A model generated the notes under the pieces. That model made no database searches, had not been told where the DNA came from, and saw only the letters and a program-made list of their open reading frames with translations. The position numbers were made by a program, and so were the translations under genes. Below, piece after piece: positions 1-9,136 of a DNA stretch of 64,000 bases. Position 1 is the first letter of the stretch. Every line of letters starts with the position of its first letter. The stretch covers positions 2,976,001 to 3,040,000 of the forward strand of contig OY970315.1 of NCBI GenBank assembly GCA_963716525.1, read 5' to 3'. The DNA is from JBBREP01 sp963716525 (GTDB taxonomy: Bacteria; Actinomycetota; Acidimicrobiia; IMCC26256; PALSA-610).

Positions 1-830
1 GCCTTGTCGCGAAACAGCAGCAGGGAGCTGCCCTTGAGCCCGTAGCCGTACTTGTGCGTGTCGGCCGAGATCGTGGTGACGCCGGGGATGCGGAAGTCGA
101 ACGGTGGGATGTCGTAACCGAGCTGCTCGCCCCACGGCAGGATGAAGCCGCCGAGGCAGCCGTCCACGTGCAGGCCGGCGCCGTGCTCGAGCGCGAGGTC
201 GGAGAGCTCAGCGATCGGGTCGATCGTGCCGTAGCCGTAGTTGCCCGCCGAACCGACGAGGGCGACGGTGTTGCCGTCGATGCGGCTGCGCATCTCGCCG
301 ATGTCGGCGAGCGTCGTGCTCTGATCGATCGGGGCGATGCGCAGCTCGATGCCGAGGAGGTGGCAGGCTTTGTCGAAGCCGGGGTGGGCCGTTTCGGGCT
401 TCACGACGTTCGGGCGCTCGATGCCGCGCCGGGCGCCGTCCTCTCGGTAGGCGAGCATCGCGTGCAGGATGCTGCCGCTCCCGCCACTCGTGACGAGCCC
501 GGCCGGTTCGGTGCCGCTGATCGCGCCCGCGTGCATCAGGTCGAGGCCCATCGCGATCATCTCGCCCTCGAAGCGCGTGGAGCTCGGGCACACGTCGCGC
601 TGGAGCGCGTTCATGTGGCCGTACATCGAGAAGGCCTCGTCGAGGAATGCGTAGTGGTCGTGGTCGCCGCAGTACATCGACCCGGAGACCTTGCCGTTCT
701 CCCACGACGCGTCCTCGCGCTGCGCCATCTCGCGCAGCTCGGCGACGATCTCGTCGTGCGGGCGGCCGTGCTCGGGCATGCCGCGCGTGACCGGGTACTC
801 GTCGGCGTACGGGTAGAAGCTGCTGCTCAT
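1..830 (-). CDS. PLP-dependent decarboxylase, sphingosine-1-phosphate lyase-like (C-terminus off the window)
   Basis: I translated the minus strand from ATG at 830 and it stays open to the window edge (about 276 residues). It reads as a group II PLP-dependent decarboxylase. Visible motifs are the SGGSGSILHAML phosphate-binding stretch, HVDGCLGGF with the pyridine-pairing Asp, and ADTHKYGYGLKGSS with the Schiff-base Lys (codon at 51-53). The last motif is typical of sphingosine-1-phosphate lyases and related amino-acid decarboxylases, so substrate could be a phosphorylated sphingoid base or an amino acid. The family normally has 400-480 residues, so the C-terminal third is missing only because the window ends. 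It is divergent from the FGGY kinase gene at 871. Family assignment is firm, substrate is not. Confidence 0.85.
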   Translation of the reverse strand, partial: MSSSFYPYADEYPVTRGMPEHGRPHDEIVAELREMAQREDASWENGKVSGSMYCGDHDHYAFLDEAFSMYGHMNALQRDVCPSSTRFEGEMIAMGLDLMHAGAISGTEPAGLVTSGGSGSILHAMLAYREDGARRGIERPNVVKPETAHPGFDKACHLLGIELRIAPIDQSTTLADIGEMRSRIDGNTVALVGSAGNYGYGTIDPIAELSDLALEHGAGLHVDGCLGGFILPWGEQLGYDIPPFDFRIPGVTTISADTHKYGYGLKGSSLLLFRDK

Positions 831-858
831 CTCTCGCCTCGTGTTCGCAGGCCTCGGT

Positions 859-864
859 TAGCTT
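859..864 (+). promoter_or_regulatory. -10 box TAGCTT, leaderless promoter of FGGY kinase
   Basis: TAGCTT is followed by six bases and then the GTG start at 871. This places the expected transcription start on or next to the start codon. No Shine-Dalgarno sequence is present. Inferred from position only. Confidence 0.5.
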
Positions 865-870
865 CGGTCC

Positions 871-2382
871 GTGTCACGTTACGTCCTGTCCGTCGACCTC
901 GGTACGAGCGGCCTGAAGGTCGCGGTCGTCGACGGAATGGGTGCCGTGCAGGCCGCGGCCTACGAACCGCTCGCCACCCACCACACCGACCACGGCGGCG
1001 CCGAGCAGGACGCGCAGGAGTGGTGGCACGCGCTCGGCCGCGCGGCGCGGCACGCAGTGGCCGCGGCCGGTGTACGGGTCGACGCGATCGCCGTGACCGC
1101 GCAGTACATGTCGGTCGTCGCGGTCGACGAACGCGGTGTGCCGCTTGCGCCGGTGATCATGTGGACCGATCGGCGCGGCGCCACGGTGCACCCGCTCGCC
1201 GATCGCCACGATCTGTGGCAGCAGTGGCTCGACGTGCACGGCTTGATCCCGCTGCCCGACGACGACGTGGGCCACGTCGCGGTGCTGCGAACCGCCCACC
1301 CGGACCATCTTGCACGTGTCGCGGCCTACGTGGAACCGGCCGATGCGATCACGGCCCGGCTCACCGGGCGAGTGACGGCGACGCCGAGCACGGCGTTCCC
1401 CCTGATGTGCACGGACAACCGGGTGTGGGCCGGTGTGCACTACGACGACGAGCTCGTGGCGCTCACCGGTCTCGACCCCGCCACGTTGCCACCGATCGTC
1501 GACGCACACCAGCCGCTCGGGCCGGTGACCGGCGAGGCAGCCGAGCATCTCTCGGTCGAGCGCGCGACGGTCGTGCTACCCGCGACGATCGACTCGATCA
1601 CCTCGGCAGTCGGCAGCGGTGCGATCGACGACACGCGAGCGGCGCTCGTGGTCGGCACCACGTCGGTGCTGGTCACGCACGTGCGCCACAAGGCGCACGA
1701 TCTCGGGCGGGCGATCAGCACGATCCCGAGCCCTTTGCCCGGCCGCTGGTTCGTGATGGCCGAGAACGGCATGGGCGGCAAGGCGCTGGAGGTGTTCGTC
1801 GACGCTCTCGTCTACGCCGACGACGCGCTGCGCGCCGGGCCGCGGCCCGACGACGCCTACACGCGACTCGAGCGCGCCGCAGCAACCTCGCCACCCGGTG
1901 CGCACGGTGCACAGTTCCTGCCGTGGCTGCACGGCTCAGTGGCGCCGGCGCCGAACGACGACGTGCGCGGCGGGTTCGTGGGCATCGGGCTGTCGACCAC
2001 GCGGGCCGATCTCGCCCGAGCCGTCTACGAGGGCGTGGCCCTCAACGCCGCGTGGTTGCTGCCCGCGGTGAGCGACCTCACGGGCGTGCGCTATCACGAG
2101 TTGACGTTGGGCGGTGGTGGCGCGCGCGCTCGCCTGTTCGCCGAGATCCTCGCGAGCGTGTGCGGCGCGACCGTACGCCGGCTCGCGGCGCCCGAGCACA
2201 CGAACGCGCGCGGCGCCGCGCTGCTCGCGCTCGTACAGCTCGGAGAGCTGGACCTCGACGCCATCCCGTCGCTGATCACGGTCGCCGACGTGCACGAGCC
2301 CGACCCCACGGCTGTGGAGGTGTACCGCACCGCGCTCGCGCGTCACATCGCCCTGCACGGCGCGCTGAGCGCACTCGGCTAA
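871..2382 (+). CDS. FGGY-family carbohydrate kinase (xylulokinase-like)
   Basis: 503 residues from a GTG start, the usual length for FGGY sugar kinases, which phosphorylate pentoses, glycerol or polyols in the cytoplasm. The N-terminal phosphate-binding motif DLGTSGLKVAVVD is at residues 8-20, a WTDRR substrate-side motif near residue 100, and the C-terminal adenosine-binding motif LGGGGARARLF near residue 412. The early AEQDAQEWW stretch matches xylulokinase-type members. The start is supported by a TAGCTT box six bases upstream. No sugar transporter or isomerase is adjacent, so the substrate cannot be deduced from context. Confidence 0.88.
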   Translation: MSRYVLSVDLGTSGLKVAVVDGMGAVQAAAYEPLATHHTDHGGAEQDAQEWWHALGRAARHAVAAAGVRVDAIAVTAQYMSVVAVDERGVPLAPVIMWTDRRGATVHPLADRHDLWQQWLDVHGLIPLPDDDVGHVAVLRTAHPDHLARVAAYVEPADAITARLTGRVTATPSTAFPLMCTDNRVWAGVHYDDELVALTGLDPATLPPIVDAHQPLGPVTGEAAEHLSVERATVVLPATIDSITSAVGSGAIDDTRAALVVGTTSVLVTHVRHKAHDLGRAISTIPSPLPGRWFVMAENGMGGKALEVFVDALVYADDALRAGPRPDDAYTRLERAAATSPPGAHGAQFLPWLHGSVAPAPNDDVRGGFVGIGLSTTRADLARAVYEGVALNAAWLLPAVSDLTGVRYHELTLGGGGARARLFAEILASVCGATVRRLAAPEHTNARGAALLALVQLGELDLDAIPSLITVADVHEPDPTAVEVYRTALARHIALHGALSALG

Positions 2383-2409
2383 GTGGCGGCTCAGCCCGTG
2401 CGGCGCCGA

Positions 2410-3198
2410 CTACCAGAGCTGGTCGGTGTAGGTGTCGGTGCCGGGGACCGTGGCGCGGAACGGGCCGCAGAACTTCGTGGTGGCGATACCCGCGGCCTCG
2501 AGGTCGGGGCCGAGCCGGGCGAACGTGTCGTTCCAGAACGACGGGAGATCGTCGTCGACAAACCAGAGGACCGTGAAGCGCAGGCCGCCGGCGGTGCGCG
2601 GCACGTCGCTCGGCGCGTCGCCGAGCAGCGGCACCGGCGTGAACTCGGCGCCGACCACATACGGGAGGCGGTACCGCGCGAGATAGTTGTCGATGTCGTC
2701 GAGGCCGATGCCCTCCATCGGCTCGCCCACGAACAGCACGCAGTACGGCGACCGGTGGTCGAGCGCGAGCTCCACCGGCACACCGTCCTCGCGCTCGTAC
2801 CGTGAGCGGTACTTGTACATGACGGTGTGGATGTGGTCGCGCTCGCTGAACATGCGGCCGTTCTCGTGCAGCCACTTCACCTGCGCGGTGCCCCACTCCA
2901 TCCACTCGGCGAACTTGCCGGCGAGGATCCAGTAGATCGCCACGTAGCTGCCCGACATCGGGTCGGGGATGACGTCGTTCGGGTCGGGGTAGCGCAGCGC
3001 CTTCAGATCGCGGGTGGCCACATAGCGGCCGCCCTGGACCGTCCACGCGCCGATCATGCAGCCGGCGTAGAAGTGGTCGCGCTCGTACCAGCGGTTGTAC
3101 TCGACCTCGTGGCCGCGGCGCGGCTCGACCACCGTGACCAGTGCCCCGCCGAGGGCGATCGGCCGGTGCCGGGTATCGCCCGATCCGAGCTCCTGCAT
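2410..3198 (-). CDS. Conserved hypothetical protein, possible tandem dimeric alpha/beta-barrel
   Basis: 262 residues from ATG at 3198, preceded by an AAAGG ribosome-binding site seven bases away; a longer frame to 3333 exists but would overlap the divergent gene at 3306. No signal peptide or membrane segment. I do not recognise a named family. The first half has EYNRWYERDHFYAG, reminiscent of EthD/dimeric alpha-beta barrel proteins, and the second half has another aromatic-rich stretch (FTVLWFVDDDLPSFW), so the protein may be two barrel-like repeats. The gene converges with the FGGY kinase, 27 bases away. No function is assigned. Confidence 0.7.
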   Translation of the reverse strand: MQELGSGDTRHRPIALGGALVTVVEPRRGHEVEYNRWYERDHFYAGCMIGAWTVQGGRYVATRDLKALRYPDPNDVIPDPMSGSYVAIYWILAGKFAEWMEWGTAQVKWLHENGRMFSERDHIHTVMYKYRSRYEREDGVPVELALDHRSPYCVLFVGEPMEGIGLDDIDNYLARYRLPYVVGAEFTPVPLLGDAPSDVPRTAGGLRFTVLWFVDDDLPSFWNDTFARLGPDLEAAGIATTKFCGPFRATVPGTDTYTDQLW

Positions 3199-3290
3199 GC
3201 GTGACCTTTCGTCGTGGGCGCGGCCGGCCCGGTGCCGGGGCCGTGCGGCAGCGTAGAGCGTCGCGACACGGCGAACGGGCGTGGGCCCAG

Positions 3291-3296
3291 TACCGT
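3291..3296 (+). promoter_or_regulatory. -10 box TACCGT upstream of metallophosphatase gene
   Basis: TACCGT lies nine bases before the ATG at 3306, in the short interval shared with the divergent gene at 3198. On the other strand a TACGCT box lies about 50 bases before that gene. Confidence 0.4.
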
Positions 3297-3305
3297 GATA
3301 CTGCG

Positions 3306-5908
3306 ATGGTCGGCACGCAAGAAGCGGATGCACCGACCCGCAGGCCGGTCCATCACGACCTCGCGCTGCCGCCGGGTGCGCGGGTGCTCGTGTGCAGCGA
3401 CATCCACATCCCGCCCGAGGCCGACTCGCGGTCGTCGATCGTCGCCGAGCAGCTGAGCGCCACCATCGACGGCGTCGCGGGCCCCGGGGCCATCGTGCTC
3501 GCGGGCGACTGCTTCGACCTGCACCGGGCCGCGGCCGCGGACCCCGCGCAGATGCTCGCCGACCACCCCCGCCTCGGCCGGGCGCTGGAGCGCTTCGCAG
3601 AGACGCCCGACCGTCACGTGGTGGTGCTCGCAGGGCGCACCGACGCGGCCCTCACCGAATGCGACCGCGCCGCCCGGCCGCTGCGGGCGCGCGGTTGGAC
3701 TGTCGGCGACACGCTGGACGTGCACCTCGCCACCGGGGCGGGCACCAAGCTCGTGCGCATCGAACACGGCTCGCTGCCCGCGGGCACCGAGCCCGCGCCG
3801 GCCGCGGGCGCGCCCGCCACGCCGCGGTGGTTGCGCGGCCGCGTCGACGTCGACGACGCCGAGGAGCTCATCGACTTCTACCGCTCGCGCTGGGTGACCC
3901 GGCGGTTGCTCGGCGTCTGGCTCCCGTTCGTGGTTGCCGCGCTGGCAACGCAAGCGGTGCTCGCCGTCGCCGACCCCGACGGTGTCGCGGCCAAGCTGGC
4001 GTTGGTGTGGGGTGCGTTCCTGGTGGTGTGCGGCTTCGGGCTCGCGGCGTACGTGGCGCTCCGTTCCCGCCGCGCGGCGCGCGCGTTCGTGCCGGGCGGC
4101 GGCGCGGTTGCCGAGCACCGTCAGCGGGCACACGGCGCGCGGCTCGCCGCCGCGGGCTACAGCGGTCTCGTGTGCGGGGCCACGCACATGCCCCAACTGT
4201 CGGAGCTCGGGCGGGGACGGTTCATCGCCAACACCGGGAGCTGCGACGAGCTGGCGGTCCGCTGCCCGAGCTGGATGGGCCTGCCGGTGTACCGCAACGT
4301 GCGCCAGCTCTCCTGGGTGGAGCTCGAAGCCGCGAACGACCTGCAAGTGCGACTCGTGGTGGGCCGCACGACGATGCTCGACGAGCCGTGGATCGAGGCG
4401 CTGCTCGCCCGAGGCGACGACACCGTGCCGCGCAATCCCAGCACGGTGGCAGGATTGCCGTACGGCCCGGCATCGTGGTCGGCCCGGTCGACGCCGACCG
4501 ACTGGACGCAGCGCACGCGCCGATTCTCCGCCGTCGCGCTCTGGTGCGCGGCGCTGATCAACCTCGTGTCGGCCGCGACGCGACCGCTCCAGGGCCGCGC
4601 CCGGCTGCTCGACGCGTTCGTGCCGCTCGTGGTGGCGACGACCGCGCGGGTCGCCGCCGCGGCCTTTGCGGTGCTCCTCGCCGCGCTCGCGGTCGGGGTT
4701 CGCCGCGGCCGCCGCACTGCCTGGTACTCGGCGCTCGTGTTGCTCGCCGCGGCGGCCGCGTCGAACCTCTTGAAGGGCATCGACGTGGAGGAGGGCCTGC
4801 TGTCACTTGCGGTGGCGGTGTGGCTCGTGGCCAACCGGCGCGCGTTCACCGTGCGGCGGCGGCCGCGCCACGGCGCGGCGGCGGACGACCGGTCGCGTGC
4901 GCGCGCGAGATCGTCGAGACCTACGGCGGTGACACGCTCTCGTACTTCGCGCTGCGTGACGACAAGCAGCACTTCTACACCGGCGAGAGCCTGGTGGCCT
5001 ACGCGATCGTCGGCAACATCTGCCTCGTGTCGCCCGATCCGATCGGGCCGCCGGCGGATCGTGCCGAGGTGTGGCGCTCGTTCCGTGCCTTCGCCCGTGA
5101 GCACGGTTGGACCGTGGCCGTCGTCGGCGCGGGCGCCGACTGGCTGGCTGTCTACCGCGGCGCGGGGATGCTCGACCTCTACATCGGTGACGAGGCGATC
5201 GTCGACGTGCAGGCGTTCTCGCTGCAGGGTGGCGCCAACAAGAGCCTCCGCCACGGCGTCAACCGGGTGCGCAGCCGCGGTTACCGCATCGCGTTCTACG
5301 ACAGCGCCAACGTCGATCCCGCGCTGCAACGCAGGTTGCGCGATCTCATGGGGGAGAGCCGGCGCGGCGACGTCGAGCGCGGCTTCTCGATGACCCTCGG
5401 GCGGGTGTTCGATCCCGACGACCGAGACCTGCTGCTCGCAGTCGCGTTCGGCCCCGACGGTGAGCCCGCTGCGTTCTGCCAGTACGCGCCGGCGGCCGAC
5501 ATCTCGGGTTACTCGCTCGATCTGATGCGCCGCCGCGAATCGGATCCCACGAACGGGCTCATCGACTTCGTGGTGGTGGAGACCATCGAGCACTTGCGCC
5601 GCCTCGGGCATCGCGGTCTCGGCCTCAACTTCGCGACGTTGCGCACGGTCGTGTCGGGCGAGAGCGACGACAACCCCATCGCACGAGTGGAGCGCTGGGC
5701 GGTCGGGAGGCTCGGCGACTCGATGCAGATCGAGTCGCTCTGGCGCTACAACGAGAAGTTCCGCCCTTCCTGGCGGCCGCGCTACGCGGTGATCGAGAGC
5801 CGCGCCGACATTCCCGCCGTGATGATGGCGTTCGCGCGCGCCGAGTCGTGGTGGGAGCTGCCGGTGATCGGCCGCCTCGTCGGTGCCCGGCATGCGCTCG
5901 GCACCTGA
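3306..5908 (+). CDS. Metallophosphatase-like membrane protein with C-terminal DUF2156 (MprF-type) domain, frameshifted near 4895
   Basis: About 867 residues if one frameshift is repaired. The first frame runs from ATG 3306 and has an N-terminal calcineurin-like phosphoesterase fold: VCSDIHIPPE, VLAGDCFDL and GATHMPQ/NTGSC. The canonical GNHD is AGRTD here and the histidine of GHxH is partly lost, so activity is doubtful. At least six hydrophobic segments follow (residues about 200-520). After a GC-repetitive stretch near 4890-4900 the frame changes, and residues from REIVETYGGDTLSYFALRDD onward form a DUF2156 domain like the catalytic half of phosphatidylglycerol lysyltransferases. A one-base loss restores a single protein. 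A caller without repair gives two overlapping genes (3306..5393 and one ending at 5908). Likely role: envelope lipid modification, inferred. Confidence 0.7.
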
Positions 5909-5916
5909 CTCCTTGT

Positions 5917-5922
5917 TAGATT
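5917..5922 (+). promoter_or_regulatory. -10 box TAGATT, leaderless promoter of SDR gene
   Basis: TAGATT is eight bases before the GTG at 5931 and just downstream of the previous stop. It favours 5931 over the in-frame ATG at 5883 inside the preceding gene. Confidence 0.45.
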
Positions 5923-5930
5923 CCGTCGCC

Positions 5931-6689
5931 GTGGAGCGATTTGCCGGCCGCGTAGCGGTCATCAGCGGTGCCGGATCGGGGCTCGGACGCGCGACTGCGA
6001 TCCGGCTCGGGTCGGAAGGTGCCACCGTCGGGTGTCTCGACATCGCGCTGGGCGGCGCCGAGGAGACCGTTGCCGCCATCGTCGCGGCCGGCGGTAAAGC
6101 CCAGCCGTACCAGTGCGACGTGAGCGATCCCGCGTCGGTGCGCTCCGCGATCGGCACGGTCAGTGCCGATCTCGGTCGCATCCAGGTCGTGGTCACGTGC
6201 GCGGGCATCGGCCGCTTCTTCGACTTCGTCGAGATGCCATTCGACGATTGGCAGCGCATTCTCGCGGTCAACCTCACCGGCACGATGCTCATGTGCCAGG
6301 CCGCGATGCCGTACCTGCTCGACGGCGGGGGCCGCATCGTCACAGTGGCGTCGAACGCCGGGCTCATGGGCCAGAGCTACTCGGCCGCGTACTGCGCGTC
6401 GAAGGGCGCGGTCGTCAACCTCACGCGAGCCCTCGCAGTCGAGTACCTGAACCGTGGCGTGGCGGTGAACGCGATCGCACCCGGCGGCATCGACACACCG
6501 CTGCAGGGTGTGTTCGGCGACTCGCTCCCCGCCGGCGCGTCGTTCAAGGACATCGCCAACGCCATGACACCGCTCGGCAGCGCCGCGCCCGAAGAGGTGG
6601 CGGGGGCGATCGCGTTCCTGGCATCCGACGACGCTCGCTACATGACCGGATCGATCGTGAGCTTCGACGGGGGCCTCACGGCGCGATGA
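5931..6689 (+). CDS. Short-chain dehydrogenase/reductase
   Basis: 252 residues from GTG 5931 (an in-frame ATG at 5883 would overlap the preceding gene). Classical SDR: TGxxxGxG variant SGAGSGLG near residue 12, CAG core near residue 88, Ser-Tyr-Lys catalytic set with YCASK near residue 154, and the C-terminal SFDGG end. It should oxidise a secondary alcohol or reduce a ketone with NAD(P)(H). It heads a plus-strand run SDR, acyl-CoA ligase, SDR (5931-9136), which suggests work on a CoA-activated alcohol/ketone intermediate. The exact substrate is not deducible. Confidence 0.85.
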   Translation: MERFAGRVAVISGAGSGLGRATAIRLGSEGATVGCLDIALGGAEETVAAIVAAGGKAQPYQCDVSDPASVRSAIGTVSADLGRIQVVVTCAGIGRFFDFVEMPFDDWQRILAVNLTGTMLMCQAAMPYLLDGGGRIVTVASNAGLMGQSYSAAYCASKGAVVNLTRALAVEYLNRGVAVNAIAPGGIDTPLQGVFGDSLPAGASFKDIANAMTPLGSAAPEEVAGAIAFLASDDARYMTGSIVSFDGGLTAR

Positions 6690-6717
6690 GCGCACAGCAC
6701 CGGCCGGAGGCGGCGCG

Positions 6718-8274
6718 ATGGTGATGATGGACGACGCGGGCACCGTGTGGGAACTGATCGAGCGGCGCGCCGTCGCCACCCCCGAGCGGATCATGCTGCA
6801 CGCGGGCGACCGCGCGGTGACGTTCGCGGAATACCGCGACATGGTCGAACAGGCCGCGGCCGGTTGGGCGGGGCACGGTGTGGGCCCCGACGTGCACGTG
6901 AGCTGGCAGCTCCCTACGTGGATCGAATCGGCGGTGCTGGTGGGCGCGCTCTGCCGGCTCGGTGCGATCCAGAACCCGATGCTGCCGATCTACCGGCACA
7001 AGGAGCTCGCGTTCATCACCGGCCAGCTCGGCACGCGCGTGCTGATCACGCCGAGCAGCTGGAACAACTTCGATTACGCCGCGCTCGCCCGGGCGGTCGG
7101 GGCCGAGCGACCGGGTCTGCAGACCGTCGTCGCCGACCACTGGAATCCCGAGGGCGACCCCATAGCACTGCCGCCCGCCACCACCGTGGTGCGCGACGAT
7201 CCTGGCCGCGATCCCGTGCGCTGGGTCTTCTACACGTCGGGCACCACGAGCGACCCGAAGGGCGCGCAGCACACCGACCGCAGCGTGATGGCCGCCGCGA
7301 TCGGCTACGCGAAGAAGACGCATGTGGTGGCCGACGACATCGCGCTCGTGGCGTTCCCGTTCACGCACGTGGGCGGCATCATCATCGGCGTGTTCACGCC
7401 GCTGCTCACCGGGTCGACCGCGGTGCTCATGGAGGCGTTCTCGCCGCAGCTCGCCACCGAGCTGATCGGCAAGCATCGCATCACGCTCGGCAACGGCGCG
7501 CCGGCGATCCACCAGCTGATGATCGCGGAGGCGCAGGCCCATCCCGACGCGTTCGTGTCGATCCGCGGGTTCCCGGGCGGCGGCTCGCCGAAGCCGCCGC
7601 AGCAGCACGACGAGATTCGCAAGGTCGTGCCGAGCGCCACGCAGGGCATCACGTCGGGGTACGGGCTCAGCGAAGCGCCGATCATCACGCAGACCGACGT
7701 CGAGGCGCCCGACGAGTCGAAGATCCGCGGCGAAGGCACACCGAACGACGGCGTCGTGATCAAGCTGCTCGACCGCGAGGGCAACGACGTCACCACCACC
7801 GGCGAGGGCGAGATCGTGGTGCAAGCACCGCAGGTGATGCGCGGCTATAGCGACTCGTCGCTCGACGAGGACGCGTTCACCGCCGACGGTTTCTTCCGCA
7901 CCGGCGACGTCGGTCGCTTCCTCGCCGACGGCACGATCGTGATCACGGGCCGGATCAAGGACATCATCATCCGCAAGGGTGAGAACGTGTCGGCCAAGGA
8001 GGTCGAGGACACGCTCTACGGCCACCCCCAGGTGGCCGACGTCGCGGTGTTCGGCATCCCCGACGCCGACCGCGGCGAGATCGTGGTGGCGGCGATCCAG
8101 CCCAAGGATCTCGCCGACCCGCCCGACGTGCCGTCGCTGTTCGAGTACTGCCGCGGGGTGGGGCTCATGACCCAGAAGATCCCCGAGCGGGTGATGATCA
8201 TCGACGCGATGCCGCGCAATCCCAGCGGCAAGGTGCCCAAGCACGAGCTGCGCAAGCAGCTGCTCGGCGAATGA
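6718..8274 (+). CDS. AMP-dependent acyl-CoA ligase
   Basis: 518 residues from ATG 6718, with a GGAGG ribosome-binding site about six bases upstream. ANL-superfamily enzyme that activates a carboxylic acid as acyl-AMP and then acyl-CoA. Motifs: the P-loop-like YTSGTTSDPKG near residue 175, YGLSE near residue 318, the TGD hinge motif (FRTGDVGRF), GRIKDIIIRKGENVS and the C-terminal catalytic lysine in NPSGKVPK. It resembles cyclohexanecarboxylate-type or FadD3-type ligases more than long-chain enzymes, but that is an impression from motifs only. It sits between two SDR genes in what looks like one operon. Confidence 0.88.
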   Translation: MVMMDDAGTVWELIERRAVATPERIMLHAGDRAVTFAEYRDMVEQAAAGWAGHGVGPDVHVSWQLPTWIESAVLVGALCRLGAIQNPMLPIYRHKELAFITGQLGTRVLITPSSWNNFDYAALARAVGAERPGLQTVVADHWNPEGDPIALPPATTVVRDDPGRDPVRWVFYTSGTTSDPKGAQHTDRSVMAAAIGYAKKTHVVADDIALVAFPFTHVGGIIIGVFTPLLTGSTAVLMEAFSPQLATELIGKHRITLGNGAPAIHQLMIAEAQAHPDAFVSIRGFPGGGSPKPPQQHDEIRKVVPSATQGITSGYGLSEAPIITQTDVEAPDESKIRGEGTPNDGVVIKLLDREGNDVTTTGEGEIVVQAPQVMRGYSDSSLDEDAFTADGFFRTGDVGRFLADGTIVITGRIKDIIIRKGENVSAKEVEDTLYGHPQVADVAVFGIPDADRGEIVVAAIQPKDLADPPDVPSLFEYCRGVGLMTQKIPERVMIIDAMPRNPSGKVPKHELRKQLLGE

Positions 8275-8284
8275 TGCTCGCGCG

Positions 8285-9136
8285 GTGACGGAGCGGGCGC
8301 GCACCGTCGCGATCACCGGCGCGGCATCGGGGCTGGGCAAGGCGCTGCGCGCCCAGCTCGAGCGTGACGGCGCGCGGGTCATCGGTGTCGACATCGCGGG
8401 CTGCGAGATCTCGGCCGACCTCTCCGCGCCCGGCGGCCGCGCCGCCGCGATCGCCGGCGTGCGCACCGCCTGCGGCGGCGCGCTCGATGCCCTGGTGCCG
8501 TGCGCGGGCGTCGGGCCGCAACACGCGAGCGAGCGCATCGTGGCCGTCAACTACTTCGGCGCGATCGCGATGCTCGACGGCCTCGTCGACGAGCTCGCAG
8601 CGGGCGGGGGTGCAGGTGCCCCGGGGGGCGCGAGCGCAGCGAGCGGGGGTGCAGGTGCCCCGGGGGGCGCGAGCGCAGCGAGCGGGGGTGCAGTTGTGAT
8701 GATCTCGTCGAACTCGACCACCATGACGCCCGGTGCCGACGGCGAGCTCGCCCGTGCATGCCTCGACGGCGACGAGGACGGCGCGCTCGCGCTCGCGGGT
8801 GGCGTGCACCCCGCGGTGGCGTACGCCGCGTCGAAGGTGGCGATCGGCAAAGCGGTGCGCCGGCGCGCGCAGTCGTTTGGCGAGCGGGGGGTGCGGCTCA
8901 ACGCGGTGGCCCCCGGCGCGTTCCTCACGCCGCTGTTGCAGCAGGGTCTCGACGATCCACAGACCGGTGACCTCATCCGCGGGCTGCCGATCCCGCTCGG
9001 CCGCTTCGGCGAACCCGATGACATCGCCGCCGTGATCGCGTGGCTGCTGTCCGACGGGGCGCGCTACGTGCACGGCGCCACGCTGTTTGCCGACGGCGGC
9101 ACCGACGCGCTGCTGAGCCCGGACCGCTTCCCCTGA
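8285..9136 (+). CDS. SDR-family dehydrogenase (3-alpha-hydroxysteroid dehydrogenase/carbonyl reductase type) with in-frame repeat insert
   Basis: 283 residues from GTG 8285. SDR motifs: TGAASGLGKAL at residue 11, CAGVG near residue 74, NAVAPG near residue 205, and YAASK as catalytic Tyr/Lys near residue 180. The long loop before YAASK resembles 3-alpha-HSD/coniferyl-alcohol dehydrogenase-like SDRs, whose ligands are bulky ring alcohols. Just before the strand ending in VVMISSNS, a 13-residue unit (GAGAPGGASAASG) occurs twice. It is encoded by a 39-bp tandem repeat; removing 78 bp joins LAAGGG directly to AVVMISS, so the insert is dispensable to the fold. Third gene of the 5931-9136 operon; converges with the gene at 9137 with no gap. 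Confidence 0.82.
   Translation: MTERARTVAITGAASGLGKALRAQLERDGARVIGVDIAGCEISADLSAPGGRAAAIAGVRTACGGALDALVPCAGVGPQHASERIVAVNYFGAIAMLDGLVDELAAGGGAGAPGGASAASGGAGAPGGASAASGGAVVMISSNSTTMTPGADGELARACLDGDEDGALALAGGVHPAVAYAASKVAIGKAVRRRAQSFGERGVRLNAVAPGAFLTPLLQQGLDDPQTGDLIRGLPIPLGRFGEPDDIAAVIAWLLSDGARYVHGATLFADGGTDALLSPDRFP
8606..8693 (+). repeat. 39-bp in-frame tandem repeat (two copies plus ten bases) inside SDR
   Basis: Copies begin at 8606, 8645 and 8684 (the last only ten bases). The unit is very GC-rich, contains the 15-mer GCGAGCGCAGCGAGC (8630-8644), and ends against GGGGGTGCAG. The same 15-mer in reverse complement occurs in the repeat at 57103-57412, and GCGAGC/GAGCGGGGGTGCAG is shared with 54711-54850. 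Confidence 0.9.

Noticed and set aside
54..2576. 840-codon plus-strand frame at the window start
   Set aside because: Shadow across the minus-strand decarboxylase and in the wrong frame of the FGGY kinase; no family motifs.
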